From positions 1 through 64,000 of the forward strand of contig JAHXHS010000022.1 of the NCBI GenBank assembly GCA_025656455.1: a stretch of DNA of 64,000 nt, given 5' to 3'. Positions 6,589-14,779 of this stretch are shown here, piece after piece. Below the pieces are notes generated by a model that searched no databases, was not told the DNA's origin, and was given only the letters and a program-made list of their open reading frames with translations. Positions within the stretch are counted from its first letter, which is position 1, and every line of letters starts with the position of its first letter. A program made the position numbers and the translations under genes. Source of the DNA: Candidatus Thiodiazotropha sp. (ex Epidulcina cf. delphinae) (GTDB taxonomy: Bacteria; Pseudomonadota; Gammaproteobacteria; Chromatiales; Chromatiaceae).

Positions 6589-7713
6589 CTAAGGTAAGTG
6601 TGGTACAAAAGATATTGGTTTGGGAATTGTAATTTGTTTCATGCATTCTAGTGCATACTTATCTGTCATGCCTGAAATATAATCAGCGACAATCAAGTTT
6701 GGAGCGGTGCCTGCGTTGATATAAGCATCTTTCATTTTTTCCATGTATTTACCAAACCGAATTTCAAGAATAGAAGAACCCTTTAAATAACGGTCTATTT
6801 CTGTTCCATTTTTATTATATAACTCAAGGATATATTCAAATAGCATCTTTATAATTTTCGTGCAATAAACCATGTACTCTTTTAGGACTGCGGACTTGTA
6901 AATTACATCATAGTTGAAATTTCTCATGGCAGTAATCAATTCATATGCTTTATCTGATAGTGCAATTTTTCCTTTTATACTTGATGTATTCACTACATCA
7001 ACGACAAGTTCATTTATCAAATGTGAATTTATTATATCGGCTTTTTCCTTTAATAGTTTAGGTAAATCTTTAATACCGATGATACTTGCTGTTAGTGCAT
7101 CTTCAATATCACGGCCTAAATATGCGATTTTATCTGACATTCTGACGATGCATGCTTCGTAAGAAATGGGATACTGCGACCTGTTCTTAATTGAGCGGAG
7201 ATCTATGGCATCGTCTCTTGGTTCTATTTGCTGCTCAAATTCTTCTCCATTATGACATACGATTCCGTCTCTAACTGCGTATGTTAAATTGAGTCCGTTG
7301 CCATCGTTTGCTAAATAATCGACAACTCTCAATCCATTTACCTCATGAATAAACTCATCTGGATTGCCAAGTAGTTCATTTAAGGTGCTTTCACCTGCAT
7401 GTCCAAATGGTGCATGGCCAATATCATGGCCTAGTCCAATTACAGTTGCCAATTCTTCATTAAGATTGCCGCCATTTCTATTAATTCCTTTGCAAATTGT
7501 TGCTGCAATTGTTGCAACATGCATTACATGTTCTATGCGCGTACACACATGGTCATTATCAGGGTCAAAAAATACTTGCGTTTTGTGTTTTAGTCTTCGA
7601 AATGCCATGCTATGAACAATAGCGGTTTGGTCGCGTAAATATGCCCCACGCAAATCTTCTTCTCTTTCGGTTATTCTTCCTCTAAGAATATCTTTCGAAA
7701 TATTAGTTTCCAT
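6589..7713 (-). CDS. dgt: dGTPase-like dNTP triphosphohydrolase
   Basis: A 374-residue HD-domain protein that would hydrolyse dGTP or other dNTPs to the nucleoside and triphosphate. The metal-binding set is visible: H62 in RIEHVMH, the HD pair in GLGHDIGHAPFGHAGE (93-108) and the downstream Asp in RMSDKIAYLGRDIEDA (191-206). AFRRLKHKTQVF is the family N-terminal signature. The start is ATG at 7713 with AAGGAG upstream. Its length fits the short bacterial dGTPase class. As a single cassette gene it may act in defence, since dNTP-depleting dGTPases block phage replication. That role is inferred from context only. Confidence 0.85.
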   Translation of the reverse strand: METNISKDILRGRITEREEDLRGAYLRDQTAIVHSMAFRRLKHKTQVFFDPDNDHVCTRIEHVMHVATIAATICKGINRNGGNLNEELATVIGLGHDIGHAPFGHAGESTLNELLGNPDEFIHEVNGLRVVDYLANDGNGLNLTYAVRDGIVCHNGEEFEQQIEPRDDAIDLRSIKNRSQYPISYEACIVRMSDKIAYLGRDIEDALTASIIGIKDLPKLLKEKADIINSHLINELVVDVVNTSSIKGKIALSDKAYELITAMRNFNYDVIYKSAVLKEYMVYCTKIIKMLFEYILELYNKNGTEIDRYLKGSSILEIRFGKYMEKMKDAYINAGTAPNLIVADYISGMTDKYALECMKQITIPKPISFVPHLP

Positions 7714-7741
7714 TTATTAATCTCCTTTGTATACATGTATT

Positions 7742-7789
7742 CTAACCGTTAAGCATTTATCCGCCGTGCGCAGCATGGCGGATAAATGC
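7742..7789 (-). other. attC half-site interrupted by group II intron tail
   Basis: On the minus strand the stem GCATTTATCCGCC - ATGCTGCGCAC - GGCGGATAAATGC is followed by TTAACGGTTAGA. These are the hairpin and right-hand core of an attC site. The left-hand core is missing, replaced by the intron terminus CTCGACC. A near-identical half-site is at 9642. Confidence 0.75.
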
Positions 7790-8008
7790 CCGGTCGAGTA
7801 GCCAAAAGGAACCACCCCCTAAGGCTCTCACAGACACGGACGGGAAGTCTCCATTCATCCGGCTCCTATCATTCAACCATTCCACCCAAAGGATCTCCAG
7901 TGAGCAAATAGACACGCTTGGTCGCCAGCTATTCTGGACATCCACTCAAATTTCGAGCGATTTTGGGTGGGTGTCCGGCTAAGCTCTCCGGCTAAGCTCG
8001 GCTAAGCT
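7790..8008 (-). mobile_element. Group II intron 3' tail fused to REP-like hairpin, copy 3
   Basis: Same order as the copy at 6172: CTACTCGACC terminus at the attC junction, domain-V-like unit, then GCTGGCGACC and the GGACATCC...GGGTGTCC hairpin. The tail GGCTAAGCT is present two and a half times in tandem, next to the stop codon of the TIGR04141 gene. Sequence identity with the other copies is very high, so the spread is recent or the copies are homogenised. Confidence 0.65.
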
Positions 8009-8011
8009 TCT

Positions 8012-9619
8012 TCATAGCCCAGAAATCTTTTTTGTTTTCTTTTTAATTTCATCTACGTGTACTTTAGCTACTGTCACAACAAAGCCAATTGCTTGCAAGC
8101 GTATTAAGACATGTTTGAGACTAATTCTTGAGAAAAATGGTATTGATAGCTCATCTTCATCTGACTCGCTAATAATGGCAAACACAACATGATACTCATT
8201 TGTTTTTGGTCTGTTGATTACATCTTTCAGCTTATAGTTATCCGGCAATTTAGAGTTCAGTAGCTGCCTAAACTCAGGCTCCATTTGGAACAGCTCTCCT
8301 GAAACGAGCCCTTGATTGAATAGATGGCTTAGTACACTAGACCCACCATACCTCTTAACATGAATAAATTCATTGCCATTTCGATATAGATCGCATGGCT
8401 CTACTGGTGATGCTGCACCAGTTACGCGTATATTTTTCTTATCTAGTAAAACAAATGAGCCAGGGTCTTCTGCTTCCACTCTTTCATTGTAATCCCCTTC
8501 AGTCTCATCATTGTAAATTGGGAGTGTTTTATTGTATTTATCAATTCCAGAAAAGAACAAATTAACTTGATCAGCAAATGTTTTACTGACTTTATACCAT
8601 TTACCATTATTAAGAATATATACATCAGACTTATATACTGCCTCTGCATAAATAAAACGGTACGCAGGTCTCTCATAAACAACATAGTCATCTGAATCTA
8701 CACAGTAAATTTTACGTTTATACAACTTATCAATATCAACCTTTTTCTCTTTTAGTGACTCTATAAAATCTGGTATACGAATATCATAGTATCTGGGTGC
8801 ATACTTCCTCGTAGAATACTTAAAGCCTACAACACGATCCCAGTCGATTATATCTGGAACAGATATCCATATATTCTGATACGCCCCACTATTGATCCTT
8901 TCGAGGATTATTGAATCTAGGGCAGCATGAAGTTGCTTATCTCTTACTTCGCCAATGTGATCCACCCATGCAAATGGCCCTTTTTTATATCTTTCATCTT
9001 TATATGCTGTGTATATGCTTTTTAATAATTTTGGTAATTTCTGTAAATCCACTTCCACATTAAGCTTTAGCGCATCCATTCCCGACACACGTTTACCAAA
9101 CCTTTCATCTTGTGGCTTTCCTGTTATTGCACGAAGTAAATCTTGTTCTATATTCAAGCCAAAATACTGGAGTTCTGTAGCTATGCCGGTTTGCTCTCGC
9201 GATTGTGTTGGGTGCTGCTCAAATGATGATTTATCAATACTTCGTATGCTCTCTTCGTCTATAAGATTTAGGGATGTTCTTAGGCCAAAATTCATTTCTA
9301 TCATTGCTGAATCAATGAGATGAAAGCCTTGACCAAACGACAGCATAAATACACCATCGTCTACTTTGGCATATAGCAATGCCCCTGTTGACGAGTTAAA
9401 GCCAAATTCATCTGGGTCAATAGAAGGAGTAAAAAAATTAGTCCAGCGTGGTAAATTTGAAAATGTCTTTTTTATATAGACTCTACACGCATCGAATCCC
9501 TCAACTGAAATTTTAAAGCATTTAAGCTTCTCAATATCTTTTATGACATCCTCTGGCATTACAGCGCCGGATTTAGCCAAGTAAATGTTCAGATCCGTTT
9601 TCTTTGGCTTGTCTACCAT
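8012..9619 (-). CDS. TIGR04141/DUF6119 sporadically distributed protein
   Basis: A 535-residue protein recognised as the TIGR04141 (DUF6119) family by its N-terminus (DLNIYLAKSG), the segment DDGVFMLSFGQGFHLID, the DALKLNVEVDLQKLPKLL stretch and the C-terminal DLYRNGNEFIHVKRYGGSSVLSHLFNQG. The last resembles a nuclease-like D..hhhhK element: His-Val-Lys-Arg after an aspartate. The family is known for patchy distribution, often in defence and mobile islands. Its biochemical role is unsettled. The start at 9619 has no perfect Shine-Dalgarno (GGCAGGAAGCAGAAG nearby). The 3' end abuts the intron tail and hairpin, so the natural attC for this cassette is the broken one at 7742. Confidence 0.75.
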   Translation of the reverse strand: MVDKPKKTDLNIYLAKSGAVMPEDVIKDIEKLKCFKISVEGFDACRVYIKKTFSNLPRWTNFFTPSIDPDEFGFNSSTGALLYAKVDDGVFMLSFGQGFHLIDSAMIEMNFGLRTSLNLIDEESIRSIDKSSFEQHPTQSREQTGIATELQYFGLNIEQDLLRAITGKPQDERFGKRVSGMDALKLNVEVDLQKLPKLLKSIYTAYKDERYKKGPFAWVDHIGEVRDKQLHAALDSIILERINSGAYQNIWISVPDIIDWDRVVGFKYSTRKYAPRYYDIRIPDFIESLKEKKVDIDKLYKRKIYCVDSDDYVVYERPAYRFIYAEAVYKSDVYILNNGKWYKVSKTFADQVNLFFSGIDKYNKTLPIYNDETEGDYNERVEAEDPGSFVLLDKKNIRVTGAASPVEPCDLYRNGNEFIHVKRYGGSSVLSHLFNQGLVSGELFQMEPEFRQLLNSKLPDNYKLKDVINRPKTNEYHVVFAIISESDEDELSIPFFSRISLKHVLIRLQAIGFVVTVAKVHVDEIKKKTKKISGL

Positions 9620-9641
9620 CTTCTGCTTCCTGCCCTTATAA

Positions 9642-9690
9642 ATCTAACCGTTAAGCATTTATCCACCGTGCGCAGCATGGCGGATAAATG
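9642..9690 (-). other. attC half-site interrupted by group II intron tail, second copy
   Basis: TTAACGGTTAGA right core with stem GCATTTATCCGCC / (A)GTGGATAAATGC. It is almost the same as 7742-7789, one stem base differing. The left core is again missing at the intron junction. Confidence 0.7.
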
Positions 9691-9937
9691 CCCGGTCGAG
9701 TAGCCAAAAGGAACCACCCCCTAAGGCTCTCACAGACACGGACGTGAATGTCTCCATTCATCCGGCTCCTATCATTCAACCATTCCACCCAAAGGATCTC
9801 CAGTGAGCAAATAGACACGTTTGGTCTCCAGCTATTCTGGGCATCCAAAGCGTTGCTCTTTTCCGATGACCCTTCACGATTTAATCCAGACACCCACTCA
9901 AATTTCGAGCGATTTTGGGTGGGTGTCCGGCTAAGCT
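9691..9937 (-). mobile_element. Group II intron 3' tail, copy 4, with an inserted spacer
   Basis: It carries the intron terminus, domain-V-like unit and GCTGGAGACC region as in the other copies. The join to the hairpin (9889-9937) is interrupted by about 45 bases (GGGCATCCAAAGCGTTGCTC...) absent elsewhere. This shows that the intron tail and the hairpin are separable parts. Confidence 0.6.
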
Positions 9938-9969
9938 CTCTCCCTGTTTATTTCGAACAAAAAATGCGT

Positions 9970-9995
9970 CCTCGTTTACGGCATTGTTAGCCTTT
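9970..9995 (-). other. attC left half
   Basis: On the minus strand GGCTAACAATGCCG gives the left core of an attC at the stop codon of the 135-residue protein. The rest of the site is lost toward 9937, where the hairpin begins. Confidence 0.55.
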
Positions 9996-10394
9996 GATTT
10001 GTTTGAGCGCCAATAGAGTAACTCTCTCCACCTCTGACAACTTCGTTCCTGCTTTATCAAGAAACTCCCTATCAAACCTCGATGGATCAGCCCAATATTG
10101 GCCTTTAATGCGACACCTCTTAGCGAGACCATCTAGCGCTAGATCTTCGAGCGCGAATGATAAATCAGTCCATCGGAAAGACAGCTGCCTTTCTGTATCG
10201 ATTGATTTTTCACCACCTTCATTTAGATGGCGCACGTAAATTTCTGTTTCCCTGACAGCTCTAATCACGCTACGCAGTGCGTCTCTTGATTGCTCCTTGC
10301 GCGCCTGCCCAGCGCGAAGCAAATTGCTTACCCACTTCTTGACGTGAGTAAGAAGGTTAATCCAGTCACCAGCGGTTAATTCGATACCGTTCAT
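9987..10394 (-). CDS. Hypothetical protein, cassette-borne
   Basis: A 135-residue, mostly helical, charged soluble protein. It starts MNGIELTAGDWINLLTHVKKWVSNLLRAG and later has SFRWTDLSFALEDLALDGLAKRC and a short FDREFLDKAG helix. No family was recognised; small helical cassette proteins of this look exist without known function. The stop overlaps an attC left half and the start is ten bases from an attC right core (10397-10425). It was therefore a normal one-gene cassette before the neighbouring repeats moved in. No strong Shine-Dalgarno was seen. Confidence 0.6.
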   Translation of the reverse strand: MNGIELTAGDWINLLTHVKKWVSNLLRAGQARKEQSRDALRSVIRAVRETEIYVRHLNEGGEKSIDTERQLSFRWTDLSFALEDLALDGLAKRCRIKGQYWADPSRFDREFLDKAGTKLSEVERVTLLALKQIKG

Positions 10395-10396
10395 TT

Positions 10397-10425
10397 TTGT
10401 AGGCTAACGCCAGAATTCACCGTTT
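10397..10425 (-). other. attC right core remnant
   Basis: On the minus strand GGCGTTAGCCTAC is the GTTRRRY-type right core of an attC, immediately before the 135-residue gene. The remainder is cut by the hairpin at 10430. Confidence 0.5.
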
Positions 10426-10429
10426 ACCT

Positions 10430-10470
10430 GGACACCCATTCAAATTTCGATTGATTTTGGGCGGGTATCC
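10430..10470. repeat. GGACACCCATTC hairpin
   Basis: The arms GGACACCCATTC and GGGCGGGTATCC enclose AAATTTCGATTGATTTT. It is a diverged family member, followed by GTTTAAATC repeats like the left end of the window. Confidence 0.65.
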
Positions 10471-10532
10471 GTTTAAATCTTTAAATTGGTCTAAATCGTT
10501 TAAATTCGATTTGGTAATTAGTAGATAATGCG

Positions 10533-11270
10533 CTACACATCCTTTTCAATTTTTACCATCATTTCTGGATGTGCTTTAGCTTCTTCATTTTCTGCATGTA
10601 ATTCACTTGCATAGTCATCATCATCAAGATACACCTGTGGCATACGACAGTTATTAGCAAAAAGTACGCATTTTGTTGGCTTATCGGGATTTCGATTTAG
10701 AAATGTTGAGACAAATTGTTTTTTTATGTTGAAGTCATCAACTATTTTATTAATGATATTTTCATGGATCACAACTTCTGCGCCACTAATGTCATCAAAT
10801 TTGATTTTAATCAGATGCTGTTTTTTTAGTTCTCTTAACTCTTGCGCGTGCTTTTGATCCACAGGTTTCACCTCTGTAATATCCAAATTAGCTTGCTTAG
10901 TACTAAAACTGTACAGCCTCACTACTAGCTCATTGATTTTATTAAATAATTTATCTGGCAGGCATGGTTTTTCAGCAAAATCATCCATTCCTGCTTCATA
11001 GCAGGCTTTTTTATAAGCATAATCGGCAGTAAGTGCAAGGATGGGAAAGTATGTTGCGGTCCTTCGAATAATTTTTGTTGCCTCAATGCCATTCATTTTT
11101 GGCATCTCAACGTCCATCAGACAGAGATCATACTTACCATTGTTCTTCTTGGTGTATTCGACGGCTTCCATGCCATTTGAGACTAAATCATACGAATAGC
11201 CCCAATTTTCCATTAACTCCCTCTGGAGCATCTGAATCATTTGGCTATCTTCTGCGATTAGAATATTCAC
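10533..11270 (-). CDS. Response regulator with unknown C-terminal domain, cassette-borne
   Basis: A 245-residue protein starting at GTG 11270, preceded by AGGAG nine bases upstream; the longer frame has no such support. Residues 1-120 are a receiver domain: ILIAEDS acidic pocket, phosphoacceptor Asp in DLCLMDVEMP, Thr in LALTADYAYK, and the conserved Lys in DFAEKPC. The remaining about 125 residues have no recognised output domain. They contain a helix (AQELRELKKQHLIKIK) and a predicted mixed segment ending in an acidic tail. It lies directly downstream of attC site 4. Two-component receivers are unusual cargo for integron cassettes, and no partner kinase is nearby in the array. Confidence 0.75.
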   Translation of the reverse strand: MNILIAEDSQMIQMLQRELMENWGYSYDLVSNGMEAVEYTKKNNGKYDLCLMDVEMPKMNGIEATKIIRRTATYFPILALTADYAYKKACYEAGMDDFAEKPCLPDKLFNKINELVVRLYSFSTKQANLDITEVKPVDQKHAQELRELKKQHLIKIKFDDISGAEVVIHENIINKIVDDFNIKKQFVSTFLNRNPDKPTKCVLFANNCRMPQVYLDDDDYASELHAENEEAKAHPEMMVKIEKDV

Positions 11271-11292
11271 TCCTTGTTCTCCTTTTCCTTTT

Positions 11293-11362
11293 ACGCATAA
11301 CGGTGAAGCTGTGGGGCACAAGCCGCAACGCGGCGCAGTGTCCCACATGAGCGCATTGTCAG
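11293..11362 (-). other. attC recombination site 4
   Basis: On the minus strand it runs from CTGACAATGCGC through TGTGGGACAC and GTGCCCCACAG to ACCGTTATGCGT. The paired inner boxes (GTGGGACAC/GTGCCCCAC) and the right core CGTTATG are clear, while the left core is degenerate. Confidence 0.7.
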
Positions 11363-11382
11363 CAGATTATTTCTGCATTTTT

Positions 11383-11517
11383 TCAATAAATTTCTTCCAA
11401 GTAATTTTTCTTCCATTCGCTAATGTACGTTGGCTCCCATAAAATTTGTATATCTTCTTCCTTGTCAACAATTCTACAAACAAGATCTTCTTCTGTCTTG
11501 CTATCTGAAGCTATTTT
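11383..11517 (-). pseudogene. 3' fragment of the last cassette gene
   Basis: An open minus-strand frame of about 43 codons ends TGA at 11383. It reads SDSKTEEDLVCRIVDKEED, then IQILWEPTYISEWKKNY, then LEEIY. Composition is the same as the AT-rich cassettes, and attC site 4 lies just 3' of it, as required for a cassette gene. Upstream the frame meets a stop and the sequence changes to GC-richer repeat material. The 5' part has therefore been deleted at the array border. Confidence 0.5.
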
Positions 11518-11857
11518 GTCCGATTATGGGTGTTCGCCAATTATGCGCGGATTTTGACCGCCATTTACACCTGCCACCCTGTTTTAACACGGTGCGGCTA
11601 GGCCGCACCCTACGCCTTGAATCCCTGTTTTCCACAACCGGCCGGGGATGCAAAATCTCTCTCGCCAAGCTCGCAAAGTACGCCAGGAAGACATTCTCTG
11701 AGAATTCTTTGCGGGCTTTGCGATCTTGGCGAAAATTTCTTTTCCTCTAAAGTGGCGCATGAATGCACCGTTTACGGAGCGCAGGATGAAATCCAGTAAA
11801 TTCAATGTCTTACTGGATTTCGGCCTTCGCCGGAATGACGGACGCTGTGGTTTAGAT
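11518..11857. repeat. Border region of degraded repeats, no gene
   Basis: It contains GTGCGGCTAGGCCGCACCCTACGCC (quoted in part; resembling the MITE core at 35425 and 55392), CTCTCGCCAAG...CTTGGCGA inverted segments and a GCCTTCGCCGGAATGACG box like the REP cluster near 31500. ORFs here run through repeats on both strands and are not credible. Confidence 0.5.
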
Positions 11858-11987
11858 AGTGCCCGTCCGGAAAGAAAAACTCTCGCAAAGACGCCAAGAT
11901 CGCAAAGTTATAACTTATTGTTTTTATTTTTCCTTGGCGATCTTTGCGTTTTTGCGAGAGAAATTGTCTTGTTTCTGGGCGGACACT
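11858..11987. mobile_element. MITE family A, copy 1
   Basis: Terminal inverted repeats begin AGTGCCCGTCC and end GGGCGGACACT. The long arms are CTCTCGCAAAGACGCCAAGATCGC and its near complement. A 4-bp AGAT flanks both sides, probably a target duplication. Other copies are at 42783 and 62423. Confidence 0.85.
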
Positions 11988-12077
11988 AGATAGCTAAAAA
12001 ATGTCATGGATTAACCTGTGCAAAGCACGTCCTAAAACAACGCTACCGATAACAAAAAATAGAAAAAAATCACAAAA

Positions 12078-12149
12078 GTGTCGACATATTGGATTTTATT
12101 GTCTATAAATTAGCAAATATATGTCATATTACATAAAAATTGTCGACAC
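12078..12149. promoter_or_regulatory. Paired TGTCGACA operators upstream of the prp operon
   Basis: Two copies of the perfect 8-bp palindrome TGTCGACA (12079-12086 and 12141-12148) lie 62 bp apart, about six helical turns, flanking the AT-rich stretch that probably holds the prpE promoter. The spacing and symmetry suit binding of the operon's GntR/FCD regulator, possibly with looping. The assignment to that protein is inference from position. Confidence 0.6.
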
Positions 12150-12192
12150 TTGCAGGCTCTAGCGTCACAAATCCACCATAAGGAGCACACTC

Positions 12193-14085
12193 ATGCCACG
12201 TTATGCGGAGCTCTACCGACACGCCTTGGATGACCCTGAAGCGTTTTGGGGCGATGTTGCCCAGGGACTGGAGTGGCACAAACCCTGGGACAAGGTCCTG
12301 GATGAGAGCGTTGAACCCTCGCCGCGCTGGTTTAGCGGCGGCCGGCTGAATACCTGTTTCAATGCCCTGGATCGCCATGTGGAGGCTGGACAGGGCGAGC
12401 GTTTGGCGCTGATCTACGACAGTCCGGTGACGGCGCAGAAGCGCAGCTACAGCTACCGGGCGTTGCGCGATACGGTCGCCAAACTGGCCGGTGTGATCGC
12501 GGCTAACGGCGTCGGCAAGGGGGACCGGGTGATTGTCTACATGCCGATGATCCCGGAAGCGGCCATGGCGATGCTGGCCTGCGCCCGCATCGGCGCTATC
12601 CACTCGGTGGTGTTCGGCGGCTTTGCGGCCAAGGAGCTGGCGACCCGTATCGACGACTGTCAACCGAAAATGGTGCTCTCCGCCTCCTGCGGCATCGAAC
12701 CGAACCGCCTGGTCGCCTATAAGCCTCTGCTGGATGAGGCGATCGAACTCTCGCAACACAAACCGGCGACATGCGTCATTAAGCAACGGCCGCAACTGGC
12801 CGCCGATCTGCAGACCGGGCGGGACCTGGACTGGGATGAGGCATTGGCCCAGGCGGAACCTGCCGAATGCGTACCGGTGGAGGCCACTGATCCCCTCTAT
12901 ATCCTCTATACCTCCGGCACCACCGGTCAGCCGAAGGGGGTGGTGCGTGACAACGGCGGGCACGCCGCGGCCCTGCTCTGGTCGATGAAAAATATCTACA
13001 ACGTTGAGGCCGGCGATGTCTATTGGGCTGCCTCCGACGTGGGCTGGGTGGTGGGCCACAGCTACATCGTCTATGGACCGCTGCTGGCCGGATGCACGAC
13101 GCTGATTTATGAAGGCAAGCCGGTGGGCACGCCTGATCCCGGGGCCTTTTGGCGGGTGATCAGCGAGTATGGGGTGAAGGCCCTGTTCACTGCGCCGACC
13201 GCCTTCCGCGCCATCAAGAAAGAGGATCCCCAGGGCGCTTACCTGTCGAAATATGACATCGGCTGCATGGAGACCCTCTACCTGGCGGGCGAGCGTTGCG
13301 ATCCGGACACCCTGCACTGGGCGGAAACCATGTTGCAAAAACCGGTCATTGACCACTGGTGGCAGACCGAAACCGGCTGGGCCATCGCGGCCAATCCGAT
13401 GGGTATCGAGCGGCTGCCGGTGAAGGCGGGATCGCCGACGGTGGCGATGGTGGGCTATGACGTGCGTGTCCTTGACGACCAGGGCAATGAAAAGCCGGCC
13501 GGTGAAATGGGCGATATCGTCATCAAGCAACCCTTGCCCCCTTCCTGCCTGCCGACCCTGTGGAATAACGAACAGCGTTTTGTCGACGCCTATCTGCGCG
13601 CCCATCCCGGTTACTATCTGACCGGTGACGCGGGCTACAAGGATGAGGATGACTACCTGTGGATCATGAGCCGCACCGACGATGTGATCAATGTCGCCGG
13701 GCACCGCCTCTCCACCGGCCAAATGGAGGAGGTGCTGGCCGGCCATGTTGACGTGGCCGAGTGCGCGGTGATCGGTGTCGCGGATGCCTTGAAGGGACAG
13801 CTCCCCCTCGGTCTGGTGGTCCTCAAATCGGGGGTCGACCGGCCCGCCGATGAACTTGCCGCGGAGTTGGTGAAACGGATGCGGGAGCAGATCGGCCCGG
13901 TGGCCGCTTTCAAGCACATAGCGGTCGTCAAGCGTCTGCCGAAGACCCGCTCCGGCAAGATCCTGCGCGGCACCATGGTGAAGATCGCTGACGGGGATGC
14001 ATGGAAGATGCCGGCCACCATCGACGACCCGGCGATTCTGGATGAGATCTCTTCTTCGCTGCGACAGATGGGCTATGGCAAATAA
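12193..14085 (+). CDS. prpE: Propionyl-CoA synthetase
   Basis: A 630-residue acyl-adenylate-forming ligase that activates propionate to propionyl-CoA with ATP, the entry step of the 2-methylcitrate cycle. Motifs are the P-loop-like YTSGTTGQPKGVV (about 239-251), the acetyl/propionyl-CoA synthetase segment WWQTETGWAI and the C-terminal hinge/catalytic region LPKTRSGKILRG with the adenylation lysine near 588. Length is normal for PrpE. The ATG is preceded by AAGGAG at eight bases. It is the first gene of the operon, downstream of the TGTCGACA pair, and its end overlaps the likely start of the regulator gene. Confidence 0.95.
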   Translation: MPRYAELYRHALDDPEAFWGDVAQGLEWHKPWDKVLDESVEPSPRWFSGGRLNTCFNALDRHVEAGQGERLALIYDSPVTAQKRSYSYRALRDTVAKLAGVIAANGVGKGDRVIVYMPMIPEAAMAMLACARIGAIHSVVFGGFAAKELATRIDDCQPKMVLSASCGIEPNRLVAYKPLLDEAIELSQHKPATCVIKQRPQLAADLQTGRDLDWDEALAQAEPAECVPVEATDPLYILYTSGTTGQPKGVVRDNGGHAAALLWSMKNIYNVEAGDVYWAASDVGWVVGHSYIVYGPLLAGCTTLIYEGKPVGTPDPGAFWRVISEYGVKALFTAPTAFRAIKKEDPQGAYLSKYDIGCMETLYLAGERCDPDTLHWAETMLQKPVIDHWWQTETGWAIAANPMGIERLPVKAGSPTVAMVGYDVRVLDDQGNEKPAGEMGDIVIKQPLPPSCLPTLWNNEQRFVDAYLRAHPGYYLTGDAGYKDEDDYLWIMSRTDDVINVAGHRLSTGQMEEVLAGHVDVAECAVIGVADALKGQLPLGLVVLKSGVDRPADELAAELVKRMREQIGPVAAFKHIAVVKRLPKTRSGKILRGTMVKIADGDAWKMPATIDDPAILDEISSSLRQMGYGK

Positions 14086-14779
14086 AAGCATGCAAAATCA
14101 CTCTGCATCGAAAGCTACTGATCCGGTCAGCATCACTCTGACGGACCGCCTGTTCGATACCCTGCAAAGGGCCATCGTCGAGGGTGAAATTCCCTCGGGC
14201 AGCAAGATCAGCGAACCTGAGCTGGCGCGCCGGCATGGGGTCAGCCGCGGCTCTCTGCGAGAGGCCATCGGCCGGCTCGAAGCCAGGAAACTGGTGGAGC
14301 GCAAGCCAAACCTCGGCGCCAGGGTGGTGACCCTCTCTTATGAACAGCTTATCGAGATCTTTCAGGTGCGCGAGGCCCTGGAAGGCATGGCGGCGCGGCT
14401 GGCCGCCCAAAACATGAGCGACCAGGAGATCGAAGCGCTACAGGCGTTGCTGAAAGAACACGGACAACAGATCGAGGAGCAGCATGGCCTGGCCTATTTC
14501 CAAAAGCAGGGCGACCTGGATTTTCACTACCGCATCGTTCAGGGCAGTAAAAACCACCAGTTGATCGGTCTGCTCTGTGACGATCTCTACCACTTGCTGC
14601 GCATGTATCGCTACCAGTTCGGCATGCGCAGCAAACGCTCCCGCCAGGCCTATGACGAGCACCACTATCTATTGAACGCCATCGTCGCCCGCGATGGGGA
14701 GATGGCTGAGCTGTTGATGCGCCAGCATATTCGCGCCTCGCGGCGGAACGTTGAGACATTAATTTTGAATTTTGAATGA
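14075..14779 (+). CDS. GntR/FadR-type regulator of the prp operon
   Basis: A 234-residue regulator if started at ATG 14075; ATG 14090 is also possible. The N-terminal winged helix has the GntR signature: LFDTLQRAIVEGEIPSGSKI, ELARRHGVSRGSLREAIGRLEARKLVERKP. The C-terminal FCD helical domain binds the effector (metal/ligand residues in DLDFHYRIV and DEHHYLLNAI). Methylcitrate operons in some gammaproteobacteria carry such a regulator next to the structural genes. The start overlaps prpE by 11 bases, so it is co-translated. The last four codons lie in an AT-rich palindromic repeat (14761-14889), so the C-terminus may have been altered. Confidence 0.85.
   Translation: MANKSMQNHSASKATDPVSITLTDRLFDTLQRAIVEGEIPSGSKISEPELARRHGVSRGSLREAIGRLEARKLVERKPNLGARVVTLSYEQLIEIFQVREALEGMAARLAAQNMSDQEIEALQALLKEHGQQIEEQHGLAYFQKQGDLDFHYRIVQGSKNHQLIGLLCDDLYHLLRMYRYQFGMRSKRSRQAYDEHHYLLNAIVARDGEMAELLMRQHIRASRRNVETLILNFE

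Noticed and set aside
11430..11989. Several short ORFs between the cassette array and prpE
   Set aside because: They run through MITE arms and REP boxes; no Shine-Dalgarno or protein-like composition.
1..12000. Presence of an integron integrase gene
   Set aside because: No tyrosine-recombinase frame was seen on either strand; the array appears to lack one in this window.
12124..14091. A 655-residue minus-strand ORF antisense to prpE
   Set aside because: High-GC antisense frame with no start site; the plus strand encodes a full propionyl-CoA synthetase with all motifs.
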